DNA of 64,000 bases from contig NZ_JABRWJ010000002.1 in NCBI RefSeq assembly GCF_013266755.1, forward strand, positions 682,001 to 746,000, written 5' to 3'. The position numbers and the translations under genes were made by a program. Source of the stretch: Pseudaquabacterium terrae (lineage in GTDB: Bacteria; Pseudomonadota; Gammaproteobacteria; Burkholderiales; Burkholderiaceae_C). Of the stretch, positions 9,656-18,330 are shown piece by piece (the first letter of the stretch is position 1; each line of letters opens with the position of its first letter). Below the pieces are notes generated by a model. The model had not been told where the DNA came from, did not search any database, and saw nothing but the letters and a program-made list of their open reading frames with translations.

Positions 9656-12600
9656 CACGGCGCCGGCACCCAGCCGCCCGGCGCGCCGGTGGCGATCGTG
9701 CTCTTGAAGAACACCTCGGCGCGTGTCGCCAGGCCGCTGGTGCTGTCGAGCGGCTTGGCGAGCTGCACGGTGGCCGGCTGGCCGTTGACGCTGACGGTCG
9801 CCGCACCCAGGCGGCCGCTCACATCGAGCGGCAGGCCGCCGAGGTCCATGCTGCCCCACTCGCGCCAGCCGGCCGCGTCGGTCGCGCCGCCGTTCGCGGT
9901 GCCGGCCCACGGCGGCGGGTTGCTGCCGCAGGCGCCCTGCGCCGTGCCGGTGCGGCTGGTGCCGGTTCCGACACACCAGCCCACGGGCAGGATGTGCGGC
10001 CCGATGCGCGTATTGATGAACGCGATGTTGTCGACATAGGTGCTGCTCGTCGTGCTGCCGCTGCGTGCCAGGTAGGCCTGCGTGACGCCGGCACCGGCGC
10101 TGAGCGTCGAGTCGAGGAAGACGAAGCCCGCATCGCCCGGTGTCGCGCGGGCCTGCAGGATGAAGCCCGGCGAGCTGCTCGAGGGATCGAAGACCGAACG
10201 GATCTCGCTCTGCTCGAACAAGGCCGCCATCGGGCCGCCCCAGATGAAGTCGACGTTGCCGGCGACCAGCGAGCGCCACACCCACACGTAGCCCTTCAGC
10301 TGCAGCGTGTCCTGTTCGGACAGGAAGTTCATCTCCTTCGCAAGCAAACGCGCCGCGGCCGGCGTCTGGCTGGTGTTGAAGTAGATCGCTTCGGCCTGGT
10401 TGTCGTAGAGGCCGCTGCGCGTGTGCGGATTCTCGAGCGTGAAGTTCTGCAGCGTCAGCAGGTCGGCGTTCTCGACCAGCAGCACCGCGCGCCCGCCGCC
10501 CAGCACGCGGTGGCCGGGCACGCGGCCGGACGTGGTGAGCGTGGTGCCGGCGCTGGTGGCCGTCGCGCCGCTACCGGAGTTCAGCGACTCGAAGTTCACC
10601 GCACCGACGCGCACACCGTCGCGGCTTTCGCCGACGATGCTCAGGTTGTGCACGTTGCGCAGCGTCGCGAGTTCCGGGTAGACGCCGTTCTTCAGCGTGA
10701 TGGTCTTCGGCGTTGCGACGGTATGGCAGCCCCACGCCGGCGCGCTGCCGGTGGAACACGAGGCCATCACCCAGTTCAGCGCGCCCTGCAGCGTGCGGAA
10801 GTCGGCGGTGCTGCCGTCGTCGTCCACCGTCACGCTGGACCGGCTGGCCGGGGCGCTGCGCGTCGTGAAGCTCCACTGCGCGCCGGCGAAGGGTGCGTTG
10901 TGCACCGTGCCGCCGAAGGCTGCGGCATCGATGGTCACGGTGTAGGTGGTGTCGAAGGCGAGGCGGTTGTTGTGCAGCTTGATGGTCGCGGTGTTGCCGC
11001 TGGTCGTCACCGGCCGGACCCAGACGAAGCGCGCGCGGCCGTCCAGCATTGCGCCGGCGGCCAGCGCGTCGATCTCGAGGTTGCTGCGTGGCAGGATGGT
11101 CTGCGTGTCGCCCGTCGACGGCGTGCTCGACAGGTCGATGCGGTCGACGATGGCACCGTCGCTCGCGCGGCGCACGGTGACGAAGCCGCTGGTGCCGAGC
11201 TTCGGTGCGCCGTCGAACGCGAGCAACAGCGCCGTGTCGACATGCACGCCGCCCGCGCCGGCCGCGGGCAGCAGCGTGCCTGGCGTCGCGCCGACGTTGC
11301 CGCTGCCGGTGATGGTGGTTTTCAGCTTGCCGGCGCCGGCCTTGGCGAGCGCATTGGCCTTGACCAGCGACGTCGGCCGCGGCGTGAACGGGTAGGGCAC
11401 GCTCCAGGCCACCGCCGACGACACCGGACAAGCGCCGAGCGCCGCGCCGTTCAAGAGCGAACCGGCGTCGGCAAAGGCGCTCGCCGCGTTGGCATTCAAG
11501 GTCTGCAGCACGCTCGCACAACCCGGCGCCGCACCGCTGATCGCGTAGACGTTCGCATGCGAGATCACCTGCGCGCCGGTGCCGATGCCCACGCTGTACG
11601 AATGCCCGTACACCGGCGCCCCCTTCGCGCCGGCGTGGTAGTTGTTGAACACGTGCACCTGGCCGAAGCGCACGCGCGGCGCGCGCTGGCCGACGGCATT
11701 GAACACGTTGTTGGCAATCGTCACCTTGAGCCGGCCGATGTCGGCGGTGAAGCTGTCGGAGTGGCCGATCAGCATCGTCTTGTCGTGGCGGTCGATCAGG
11801 TTGTACGAGACCGTCACGTGGTTCGCGCCGCGCGTGATGTCGATCGCGCCGTCGTGGCACTGCCGCGTCTTGCCGTTCTCGATGGGCAACTGGTCGTCGG
11901 TGACCGGCGCGTCGGTGATCGTGTTGCGGTCGATCCAGACGTGGTCGGCGCCGAGGATGGTGATGGCGTCGTAGGCGGCGTTCCAGTTGCCGGTGGCGCC
12001 GTCGTTCGGGTCCCACACCGGCGCGATGTCGCAGGGCGCGGCGAGGTGCAGGTTGCGCACGATGACGTTGGACACGCCGATGATCTCGATGCGGCCGTTG
12101 GCGAGGCCGGCGCCCGGGCCGCTGCCGATCAGCGTGGTGTTCGAGGGCAGCCGCACCATCGCGCGCTGGTCCTGGTCGGCGCGGCTCGCGTAGGGCAGGC
12201 CCTCGCTCATGTCGATGCTGCCGACCACCTTGATGATCTTCGGCTTGACGCCGCCGTTGTTGATCGCGGCCAGCAGCTGCGCGCGGTTCGACACCGCGTA
12301 GATCTGCTCGGCGCTGGCGGCCGCGCCGCCGCTGGTGCCGCCGGCCATCGCCGCCCAGCCGTCGGCCGGCGCGGACTCGCGTGCCGGATCGGTCTGCGCG
12401 GCCACCGGCAGCGCCAGCGCGGCCGCGGCCAGCACGCCGAGCGAACGGCGCCGCAGGCCGCTGCCGGCCGCCGCGCCGAGCGCCGCGGCGATCAGCGCGA
12501 TGGTTGCCGGCTCGGGCACGCTGTTCAGCTGCAGGTTCAGCGGACCGAAGCCGTCGCGCAGCTGCACGTCGGTCAACTTCAGCTTCAGCGCGTGGCCGCC

Positions 12601-13005
12601 GTCGATCAGCGTGGCATCGATGCTGCCGGCGGCGAGCATCGAGTGATCGACGCTGACGCTGCCCAGCGGCGCGAGCAGCCCGGCGAACGACAGCGTCAGC
12701 TCGGTGCTGCCGCTCCAACCCGTGCCGCCGTTGTCATACAGCTGCACGAGGCCGCTGCTGAACAGGTCGATCGCGAGCGTGAAGTCCGCGCTCAGCAGCT
12801 CCAGGTCGGAGTCGGTGAGCGTGACGACGTTCGAGCCGGCGCCCGGCTGGAAGCCCGTGTCCAGGCCCAGCAGGCTGGCCTGGCCGTCCTGCCGCGCAGT
12901 GACCAGCGTGCCCAAGGGCACTGGCGCAGCGGCCAGCGGCAAGCTCGCGCCGAGCAAGGCCGCCGCGGCGAGTGCGGCGGCCGCGAAGGAAGCGATGCGA
13001 TTCAT
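9655..13005 (-). CDS. PEP-CTERM-tagged segment fused to pectate lyase (PL1) and pectinesterase (CE8)
   Basis: This is a 1116-residue exported protein. A signal peptide (1-27) precedes a beta-rich domain (28-160) that ends with a complete PEP-CTERM-like signal: VPEPATIALIAAAL at 163-176, then an arginine cluster at 184-187. A second signal-peptide-like stretch follows at once (LGVLAAAALALPVAAQ, 189-204). Next comes a PL1 pectate lyase (about 215-570) with YDAITI, HDGAIDIT, KTMLIGH and RAPRVRFG, the last holding the catalytic Arg. An Ig/Big_5-like segment (about 595-716) precedes a CE8 pectinesterase (724-1116) with SEQDTL and GNVDFIWGG. It would demethylate and cleave homogalacturonan. The internal sorting signal suggests fusion of two ancestral genes by loss of a stop. 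Confidence 0.85.
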   Translation of the reverse strand: MNRIASFAAAALAAAALLGASLPLAAAPVPLGTLVTARQDGQASLLGLDTGFQPGAGSNVVTLTDSDLELLSADFTLAIDLFSSGLVQLYDNGGTGWSGSTELTLSFAGLLAPLGSVSVDHSMLAAGSIDATLIDGGHALKLKLTDVQLRDGFGPLNLQLNSVPEPATIALIAAALGAAAGSGLRRRSLGVLAAAALALPVAAQTDPARESAPADGWAAMAGGTSGGAAASAEQIYAVSNRAQLLAAINNGGVKPKIIKVVGSIDMSEGLPYASRADQDQRAMVRLPSNTTLIGSGPGAGLANGRIEIIGVSNVIVRNLHLAAPCDIAPVWDPNDGATGNWNAAYDAITILGADHVWIDRNTITDAPVTDDQLPIENGKTRQCHDGAIDITRGANHVTVSYNLIDRHDKTMLIGHSDSFTADIGRLKVTIANNVFNAVGQRAPRVRFGQVHVFNNYHAGAKGAPVYGHSYSVGIGTGAQVISHANVYAISGAAPGCASVLQTLNANAASAFADAGSLLNGAALGACPVSSAVAWSVPYPFTPRPTSLVKANALAKAGAGKLKTTITGSGNVGATPGTLLPAAGAGGVHVDTALLLAFDGAPKLGTSGFVTVRRASDGAIVDRIDLSSTPSTGDTQTILPRSNLEIDALAAGAMLDGRARFVWVRPVTTSGNTATIKLHNNRLAFDTTYTVTIDAAAFGGTVHNAPFAGAQWSFTTRSAPASRSSVTVDDDGSTADFRTLQGALNWVMASCSTGSAPAWGCHTVATPKTITLKNGVYPELATLRNVHNLSIVGESRDGVRVGAVNFESLNSGSGATATSAGTTLTTSGRVPGHRVLGGGRAVLLVENADLLTLQNFTLENPHTRSGLYDNQAEAIYFNTSQTPAAARLLAKEMNFLSEQDTLQLKGYVWVWRSLVAGNVDFIWGGPMAALFEQSEIRSVFDPSSSSPGFILQARATPGDAGFVFLDSTLSAGAGVTQAYLARSGSTTSSTYVDNIAFINTRIGPHILPVGWCVGTGTSRTGTAQGACGSNPPPWAGTANGGATDAAGWREWGSMDLGGLPLDVSGRLGAATVSVNGQPATVQLAKPLDSTSGLATRAEVFFKSTIATGAPGGWVPAP

Positions 13006-13020
13006 CGGCAGCCTCCGGCT

Positions 13021-15981
13021 TCAGAACTTGTAGCGCAGGCCGAGCAGGTACTCGCGGCCCGTGACGTGGTAGACCACCGAGCTGTTGCGTGCGCGGCTGA
13101 TGAACTGGTCGTTCGGGCGGTCGGTCAGGTTGACGCCCTCGAGCGTGAACTCGACCTGGTCGCTCCATTTGTACGATAGCGATGCGTCGATGTTGACGCT
13201 GGAGTTCTTGCCTTCGACGTCGTTGTTGTTCTGCCCGGGCACGCGCTGCAGGAAGCCCATGCGGTAGGCGCCGGAGACGCGGGCGCTGAACTTGCCGTCG
13301 TCGTAGTACAGCGTCGCGTTCCACGACTTGGGCGACAGGTTCAGCAGATCGTCGGTGATCGTCGCCCCGCCGTTCGGCGACACCAGGTACTCGATCTTCG
13401 ACTTGACGTGCGTGTAGTTCAGCAGCGTGCCGAAGTTGCGGCCGATGCCCGGCAGGAAGGTGAAGGGCTGCTGGATGTTGATCTCGAAGCCGTTCAACTT
13501 GCCGCCCTGGGTGTTGACCGGCGTGGTGACCTGGAACACCTCGTCGCCGGTGAAGTTCGACGGCAGCAGCGACAGCGGCAGCCCCGTGTCCTTGTACGGC
13601 ACGTTGGTGCGCAGGCTCTGGATGTAGGTGTTGATGTCCTTGTGGAACAGACCCAGGCCGACGAAGGCGTTGCGCGAGTGGTACCACTCGAAGCTGGTGT
13701 CGAAGGTCTTGGCGCGGAAGGGCTTCAGCAGCGGGTTGCCGCTGGTGATCGACAGCGTGCCGGTGGTGCTGATGGTGCCGCCCGGGTTCAGGAAACCCAG
13801 CTGCGGACGCGCCATGACCTTGGCCGCGGCGAAACGCACGACGAAGTCCTTCGTCAGGTTGGCCGACAGGTTCAGCGCCGGCAGCACGTCGTCGTAGCTC
13901 TGCGCCACCTGCACCTCGGTGCCGCCCGCGGTGGCCTGGTAGCCGGTGGCCACCTGCTCGGTCTTGACGTAGCGCACGCCGAAGTTGCCGCGCAGCGGAA
14001 TGCTGCCCAGCGCGGTCGTGAAGTCGGCCATCAGGAAGCCGCCGGTGTCCTTCTCGCTCACCGAGCGGTTGTTGCCTCGCGCGTTGCCGTTCGTGATCGA
14101 CGACAGCGTGAAGTCGCCGGGGCCGCCGACCGGGCCGCTCTTGAGGCAGTTGCAGTAGATGTCGTAGGTCTGAGCGATCGCGTTGAGGTTCGGGATCGCC
14201 CACGCGGTGGGTGTACCTGCCGGCAGGTCCAGGCCCTTGCCGAAGCCGCTGATCATCGTCACCAGATTGGCGATCGGCACCCCGGCGGCCGGCGCGAAGA
14301 TGGTGTCGTTCTGGTTGATGCGGCGGAATTCGTAGGTGTCGAAGTCGTACTTCTTGTAGTCGGCGCCGGCCTGCAGCGTCAGCTTGTCGGGCACGATCTC
14401 CCACGCCACGTCGGCATGCAGGATGTCGTTGCGGTTGTTCGAGCCCTGCGGGCGGATGCGGATCTCGCTGCTGGTGGTGTTGGCGATGGTGGTCGGCTGC
14501 GTGCCGCTGGTCACCTGCGGCACGCCGACCAGGGCGAGACTGCCCGTGCCGGCCTGCGTGGGATCGAACGGATAGCCGATCACCGGCAGGCGGCTGTTGT
14601 TGCGGAAGTCCAGCGTGTAGCCGTTGACGTTCAGCGCGTCCAGCGTCGTCGTCGTCTGCACCGGATTGCGGAACTTCGAATCGGCGCGGCCGAGCTTGGC
14701 ATTGACGGTGACGAAATCGCCGAAGCGCTGCTGCAGCGTCAGGCTGGGCTGCGTGAACTCGGTGCTCAGCTCGTCGAAGCGCGACTCGGCGCGGATGTCG
14801 ACGCCGTTGTAGCGGCCGAACTGCAGCGCACCGTTGGCGGCGTAGTCGGCCTGCAGCACGCTGGTTTGCGGCTTGCCGCCCTGGCCCGCGGTGCGGCTGA
14901 ACGAGATCGCCTCCAGGAAGTCTTCCTGCCGCGTCGCCTCGAGCTTGGCGTACAGCACGTCGAAGGTCAGCAGCGTGTTCTCGCTCGGCTTCCATTGCAC
15001 CGAGCCGGTCAGGCCCAGGCGGTCCTGGTCATGCGTCAGCCGGCCGTAGCGCGGCAGGCGCGGGTGGAAGTTCGCCGCGTTGCTCGATGCGTTGTAGGCG
15101 GCGATGGCCTCCGGCGTGCCGGGTATGCGTGCCACGCCCTGCGCGGCCGGGCCGCAGGTGGTGGCGGTGGAATTGCTCGGGTTCGCCGGCGTCACGCCCT
15201 GCGGCGCGCACCAGCCGCCGGACGACGGACCGTTGTCCCAGCGCACGGTGGAGAAGCCTTCCTCGAGCAGCTGGCGCTTCGAGTAGGCGCCCGACAGCAG
15301 CACGCCGAAGCTCTTGTCCTGGTTGGTGTTCGAGACCAGGAACGCGACGCGCGGATCGGTCTTGCCCGACAGGTCGTTGTAGCGGCCCTTCAGCGACGCG
15401 GTGGCCTTGAAGCCGCGCGGGAAGTCCAGCGGCCGCGAGGTCTGCAGGTCGACGGTCGCGCCGAGCGAGCCTTCGTCGACATCGGCGGACGAGCTCTTGC
15501 GCACGGTGATCGAGTTGAACAGCTCGGCGGCGAAGACGTTGAAGTCGAAGCCGCGCGAGCGGTTCGCGCCGCCCGACGAATCGGTGCCGCCGGTGGTGGC
15601 CAGCGCTTCGATGCCGTTGATGCGCACGCGCGTGAAGTCGAGGCCCAGGCCGCGCACGGTGATGTTGCGGCCTTCGCCGGCATCGCGGTCGATCACCACG
15701 CCGGGGATGCGCTGCAGCGATTCGGCGAGGTTGGTGTCCGGGAACTTGGTGATGTCCTCGGCCTTGATGACGTCGACGATGCCGCGGTCCTCGCGCTTGG
15801 CGTTCAGCGCGCTTTCGAGCGCGGCGCGCATGCCGGTGACGACGACCGTCTCGCCGCCGGACTGCGCGGGCTTGGCTGCCGGCGCGGTCTGCGCGTGTGC
15901 GGGGGCATTCAGCGCGGCAAGGACCGCCAACGTGACGGCGGTGGGCAGGGCTTGCGGGAAGCGCGGCGTGCGCATGCTCAT
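13021..15981 (-). CDS. TonB-dependent outer-membrane receptor for pectin oligosaccharides
   Basis: This is a 986-aa TonB-dependent receptor of the large Caulobacter/Xanthomonas type. The signal peptide ends near AHAQ (residue 31). GETVVVTGMRAALESALNAK starts the plug region, which continues with IKAEDITKFPDTNLAESLQR and PGVVIDRD. A 22-strand barrel follows, ending in the aromatic signature YLLGLRYKF. SD GGAGACAAG lies 4 nt before the ATG. It is the first gene of a leftward cluster with both pectinases, so galacturonan fragments are the likely ligand. That is inferred from neighbours, as receptor sequence alone does not give specificity. Confidence 0.88.
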   Translation of the reverse strand: MSMRTPRFPQALPTAVTLAVLAALNAPAHAQTAPAAKPAQSGGETVVVTGMRAALESALNAKREDRGIVDVIKAEDITKFPDTNLAESLQRIPGVVIDRDAGEGRNITVRGLGLDFTRVRINGIEALATTGGTDSSGGANRSRGFDFNVFAAELFNSITVRKSSSADVDEGSLGATVDLQTSRPLDFPRGFKATASLKGRYNDLSGKTDPRVAFLVSNTNQDKSFGVLLSGAYSKRQLLEEGFSTVRWDNGPSSGGWCAPQGVTPANPSNSTATTCGPAAQGVARIPGTPEAIAAYNASSNAANFHPRLPRYGRLTHDQDRLGLTGSVQWKPSENTLLTFDVLYAKLEATRQEDFLEAISFSRTAGQGGKPQTSVLQADYAANGALQFGRYNGVDIRAESRFDELSTEFTQPSLTLQQRFGDFVTVNAKLGRADSKFRNPVQTTTTLDALNVNGYTLDFRNNSRLPVIGYPFDPTQAGTGSLALVGVPQVTSGTQPTTIANTTSSEIRIRPQGSNNRNDILHADVAWEIVPDKLTLQAGADYKKYDFDTYEFRRINQNDTIFAPAAGVPIANLVTMISGFGKGLDLPAGTPTAWAIPNLNAIAQTYDIYCNCLKSGPVGGPGDFTLSSITNGNARGNNRSVSEKDTGGFLMADFTTALGSIPLRGNFGVRYVKTEQVATGYQATAGGTEVQVAQSYDDVLPALNLSANLTKDFVVRFAAAKVMARPQLGFLNPGGTISTTGTLSITSGNPLLKPFRAKTFDTSFEWYHSRNAFVGLGLFHKDINTYIQSLRTNVPYKDTGLPLSLLPSNFTGDEVFQVTTPVNTQGGKLNGFEINIQQPFTFLPGIGRNFGTLLNYTHVKSKIEYLVSPNGGATITDDLLNLSPKSWNATLYYDDGKFSARVSGAYRMGFLQRVPGQNNNDVEGKNSSVNIDASLSYKWSDQVEFTLEGVNLTDRPNDQFISRARNSSVVYHVTGREYLLGLRYKF

Positions 15982-16139
15982 GGTCTTGTCTCCTGATGTC
16001 GTTCAAAAGGCGCGGCCACGCGCAGGCAGCACCGGGCCGCCGGCGTCGAATGCCGGAAGTTCAAGCACAAGGGGCGCGCGCAGGGCGCCTTCCGAACCGA
16101 GGCGCGGGCGGCTGCAGTGCCGCACGCGCCGGATGGGCG

Positions 16140-16472
16140 CTAGAGGTAGTCCTCGCGCCGCGGGGAGAACTGGTCGAGCAGCGTGCTGCCGGCTTCGAGC
16201 GCGACCACGCCGTGCTCGACGTCGTGCGGCGCGATGAACGCGTCACCGACCTTCAACACGCGCTTGACGCCACCGACGGTGGCCTCGAACGAACCGCTGA
16301 CGACGAAGGCGATCTGGTCATGCACCTCGTGCGCATGCGGCGTGCCGACGGCACCGCGATCGAACTGCACCAGCACCGACATCAGCTGCGGCGTGTGGCC
16401 GACGATCTTGCGGCGGATGCCGTCGCCGAGCTCGGTCCACCGCGTGTCGTCGTTCGTGAAGTAGCTGCTCAT
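16140..16472 (-). CDS. kdgF: Cupin KdgF (unsaturated uronate linearisation)
   Basis: This 110-residue single-domain cupin matches the size and pattern of KdgF: YFTNDDTRWTELGDGIRRKI at the start, the metal-binding HAHEVHDQ, the later DVEHG, and a C-terminal QFSPRREDYL. KdgF converts 4,5-unsaturated galacturonate, released by oligogalacturonate lyase, into the linear 5-keto-4-deoxyuronate used by KduI. SD GAGGAGA lies 6 nt before the ATG. The gene is divergent from kduI across a 174-bp promoter region, and its 3' end faces the TonB receptor promoter in the same direction. Confidence 0.88.
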   Translation of the reverse strand: MSSYFTNDDTRWTELGDGIRRKIVGHTPQLMSVLVQFDRGAVGTPHAHEVHDQIAFVVSGSFEATVGGVKRVLKVGDAFIAPHDVEHGVVALEAGSTLLDQFSPRREDYL

Positions 16473-16523
16473 CCGGTCTCCTCTTCACTCTCCGCCTGCG
16501 GGCAATCCCGGGTTCGGCAAAGC

Positions 16524-16596
16524 TTGCGAAACGTTGATTTGCAGGTACTATAGCCGCACGAATTCTTTTTGAAACATCGGTTCAATCAAAAAGAAT
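16524..16596 (+). promoter_or_regulatory. kduI promoter with nested palindromic KdgR-like operator
   Basis: A sigma70-like pair (TTGCGA at 16524-16529 and TACTAT at 16546-16551, 16-bp spacer) is followed by an AT-rich operator. The inner inverted repeat is TTGAA-N7-TTCAA (16569-16585), close to the KdgR pattern TGAAACA-N-TGTTTCA. It is nested in a perfect outer repeat, ATTCTTTTTGA (16562-16572) paired with TCAAAAAGAAT (16586-16596). An operator just downstream of the -10 fits repression by the IclR-type protein encoded at 23732-24553. Confidence 0.6.
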
Positions 16597-16646
16597 AGCG
16601 ATTCCGGGAAAGTCCCGAGACGACCCCAAGGACCCAGGAGCCCCTG

Positions 16647-17483
16647 ATGGAAATCCGCCAACCGATCCACAGCGATCACGCCCGCACGCTCGACACCGCC
16701 GGCCTGCGCCGCCACTTCCTCGTCGAGAGCCTGTTCCAGCCGGAGCAGGCGACGCTGACCTACAGCCAGATCGATCGCATCATCGTCGGCGGCATCCACC
16801 CGGTGCGCGAGACGGTGCGCTTCGCGCCCGAGCTGGGCAAGCAGACCGGCACCGACTTCTTCCTGCAGCGGCGCGAGCTCGGGCTGATCAACATCGGCGG
16901 CGATGCGCTGATCGAAGCCGACGGCAAACGCTACGAGATCGGCCCGCGCGAGGCGCTCTACATCGGCCAGGGCGCGAAGGAGCTCAGCTTCCGCAGCGTC
17001 AACCCCGATGCGCCGGCCAAGCTGTACTTCAACTCGGCACCGGCGCACTGCCACTACCCGAACCGCAAGATCACGCTCGCCGAGGCCTCGCCGGAGACGC
17101 TGGGCGATGCGAAGACCAGCAACCGCCGCACGATCCACAAGTTCATCGTGCCCGACGTGCTGCCGACCTGCCAGCTGCTGATGGGCATGACGCAGCTCGA
17201 GCCCGGCAGCCTGTGGAACACGATGCCCTGCCACACGCACGACCGGCGCATGGAGGTCTATTTCTACTTCGACATGCCGGCCGACGGCGTCGTCTTCCAC
17301 ATGCTCGGCGAGCCGAGCGAGACGCGCCACCTCGTCGTGCGCAACGAGCAGGCGGTGATCGCGCCGAGCTGGTCGATCCATTCCGGCGTCGGCACGCAGG
17401 CCTACACCTTCATCTGGGGCATGGTCGGCGAGAACCAGGTCTTCAAGGACATGGACCACGTGCCGATGTCCACCTTGCGTTGA
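16647..17483 (+). CDS. kduI: 5-keto-4-deoxyuronate isomerase (KduI)
   Basis: This is a 278-residue cupin-fold isomerase of the KduI family (EC 5.3.1.17), full length. It interconverts 5-keto-4-deoxyuronate (DKI) and 2,5-diketo-3-deoxygluconate in the cytoplasm. The zinc-ligand segment [17 protein letters not shown] (two His and a Glu) and [20 protein letters not shown] near the C-terminus are diagnostic. AGGAG lies upstream of the ATG. It opens the rightward kduI-kduD-togMNAB-ogl operon behind the KdgR-like operator. Confidence 0.95.
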   Translation: MEIRQPIHSDHARTLDTAGLRRHFLVESLFQPEQATLTYSQIDRIIVGGIHPVRETVRFAPELGKQTGTDFFLQRRELGLINIGGDALIEADGKRYEIGPREALYIGQGAKELSFRSVNPDAPAKLYFNSAPAHCHYPNRKITLAEASPETLGDAKTSNRRTIHKFIVPDVLPTCQLLMGMTQLEPGSLWNTMPCHTHDRRMEVYFYFDMPADGVVFHMLGEPSETRHLVVRNEQAVIAPSWSIHSGVGTQAYTFIWGMVGENQVFKDMDHVPMSTLR

Positions 17484-17488
17484 GCAGC

Positions 17489-18250
17489 ATGGTCCTGCAG
17501 CAATTCAGCCTCGGCGGCAAGGTCGCCATCGTCACCGGCTGCAATACCGGGCTCGGGCAGGGCATGGCGCTGGCGCTGGCCGAGGCCGGCGCCGACGTGA
17601 TCGGCGTCAACCAGAGCGAGCCGAGCGAGACGATCGCGCGCGTGCACGCCACCGGCCGCTACTTCCTCGACCTGCGTGCCGACCTGGGCGACACCGGCTG
17701 CATCGACGGTGTGCTGCGCGAGGCGGTGGCCTGGGGCGGGCATGTCGACATCCTCGTCAACAACGCCGGCATCATCCGCCGCGACGATGCGATCCGCTTC
17801 TCGGAGAAGGACTGGGACGACGTCATCAACGTCAACCTGAAGACGGTCTTCTTCTTCTCGCAGGCGGTGGCGCGCCAGTACCTGGCGCAGCAGTCCGGAG
17901 GCAAGATCGTCAACGTGGCATCGATGCTGTCGTTCCAGGGCGGCGTGCGCGTGCCTTCGTACACCGCCAGCAAGAGCGGCGTCGTCGGCATCACGCGGCT
18001 GATGGCCAACGAGTGGGCTGCGCACCGCATCAATGTCAATGCGATCGCGCCCGGCTACATGGCGACCAACAACACCGCCCCGCTGCGCGCCGACGCCGAC
18101 CGCAGCGCCGCGATCCTCGAGCGCATCCCCGCCGGCCGCTGGGGCGTGCCGGCCGACCTGGCGGGACCGGTGGTGTTCTTGGCGTCAGCGGCGTCCGACT
18201 ACGTCAACGGCTACACCGTGGCTGTCGACGGCGGCTGGCTGGCGCGCTGA
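17489..18250 (+). CDS. kduD: 2-keto-3-deoxygluconate (2,5-diketo-3-deoxygluconate) reductase KduD
   Basis: This is a 253-aa classical short-chain dehydrogenase. It has TGCNTGLG for cofactor binding (about residues 17-24), NNAG, the catalytic Ser region VASMLS, YTASK as the catalytic Tyr-Lys pair, and a C-terminal VNGYTVAVDGGWL. KduD (EC 1.1.1.127) reduces 2,5-diketo-3-deoxygluconate to KDG, the substrate of KdgK. It begins 5 nt after the kduI stop; ATG 17489 is chosen because the open upstream extension only shadows kduI. The close pairing with kduI fixes the assignment among SDRs. Confidence 0.94.
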   Translation: MVLQQFSLGGKVAIVTGCNTGLGQGMALALAEAGADVIGVNQSEPSETIARVHATGRYFLDLRADLGDTGCIDGVLREAVAWGGHVDILVNNAGIIRRDDAIRFSEKDWDDVINVNLKTVFFFSQAVARQYLAQQSGGKIVNVASMLSFQGGVRVPSYTASKSGVVGITRLMANEWAAHRINVNAIAPGYMATNNTAPLRADADRSAAILERIPAGRWGVPADLAGPVVFLASAASDYVNGYTVAVDGGWLAR

Positions 18251-18255
18251 AATGA

Positions 18256-18330
18256 AACCCCCACGTTCGCTTCGCTCACTGCCCCCCGAGGGGGCGCTCA
18301 GTACCTTCGGAACGGCCGGGCGGTACTGAT
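18256..18330 (+). repeat. Intergenic double-hairpin repeat, copy A
   Basis: The element starts CCCCCACGTTCGCTTCGC. It continues with a CCCCCC-GAG-GGGG hairpin (18282-18294) and then CAGTACC (18299-18305) paired with GGTACTG (18322-18328) around the loop TTCGGAACGGCCGGGC. The right arm ends at the togM ATG (18329), so the hairpin would cover the ribosome-binding region. It is closely similar to copy C (52559-52631) except in the stem, where changes on both arms keep the pairing. Confidence 0.8.

Noticed and set aside
9523-13179. Open frame of over 1200 codons opposite the PEP-CTERM/pectinase gene
   Set aside because: No recognisable domain and strongly biased composition; the minus strand encodes PL1 and CE8 modules.
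13408-15996. Open frame of over 860 codons on the plus strand, opposite the TonB receptor
   Set aside because: Its translation is Arg/Ala/Gly/Val-rich without domains, and it is the antisense of a clear receptor gene. Very high GC at third positions keeps such frames open.
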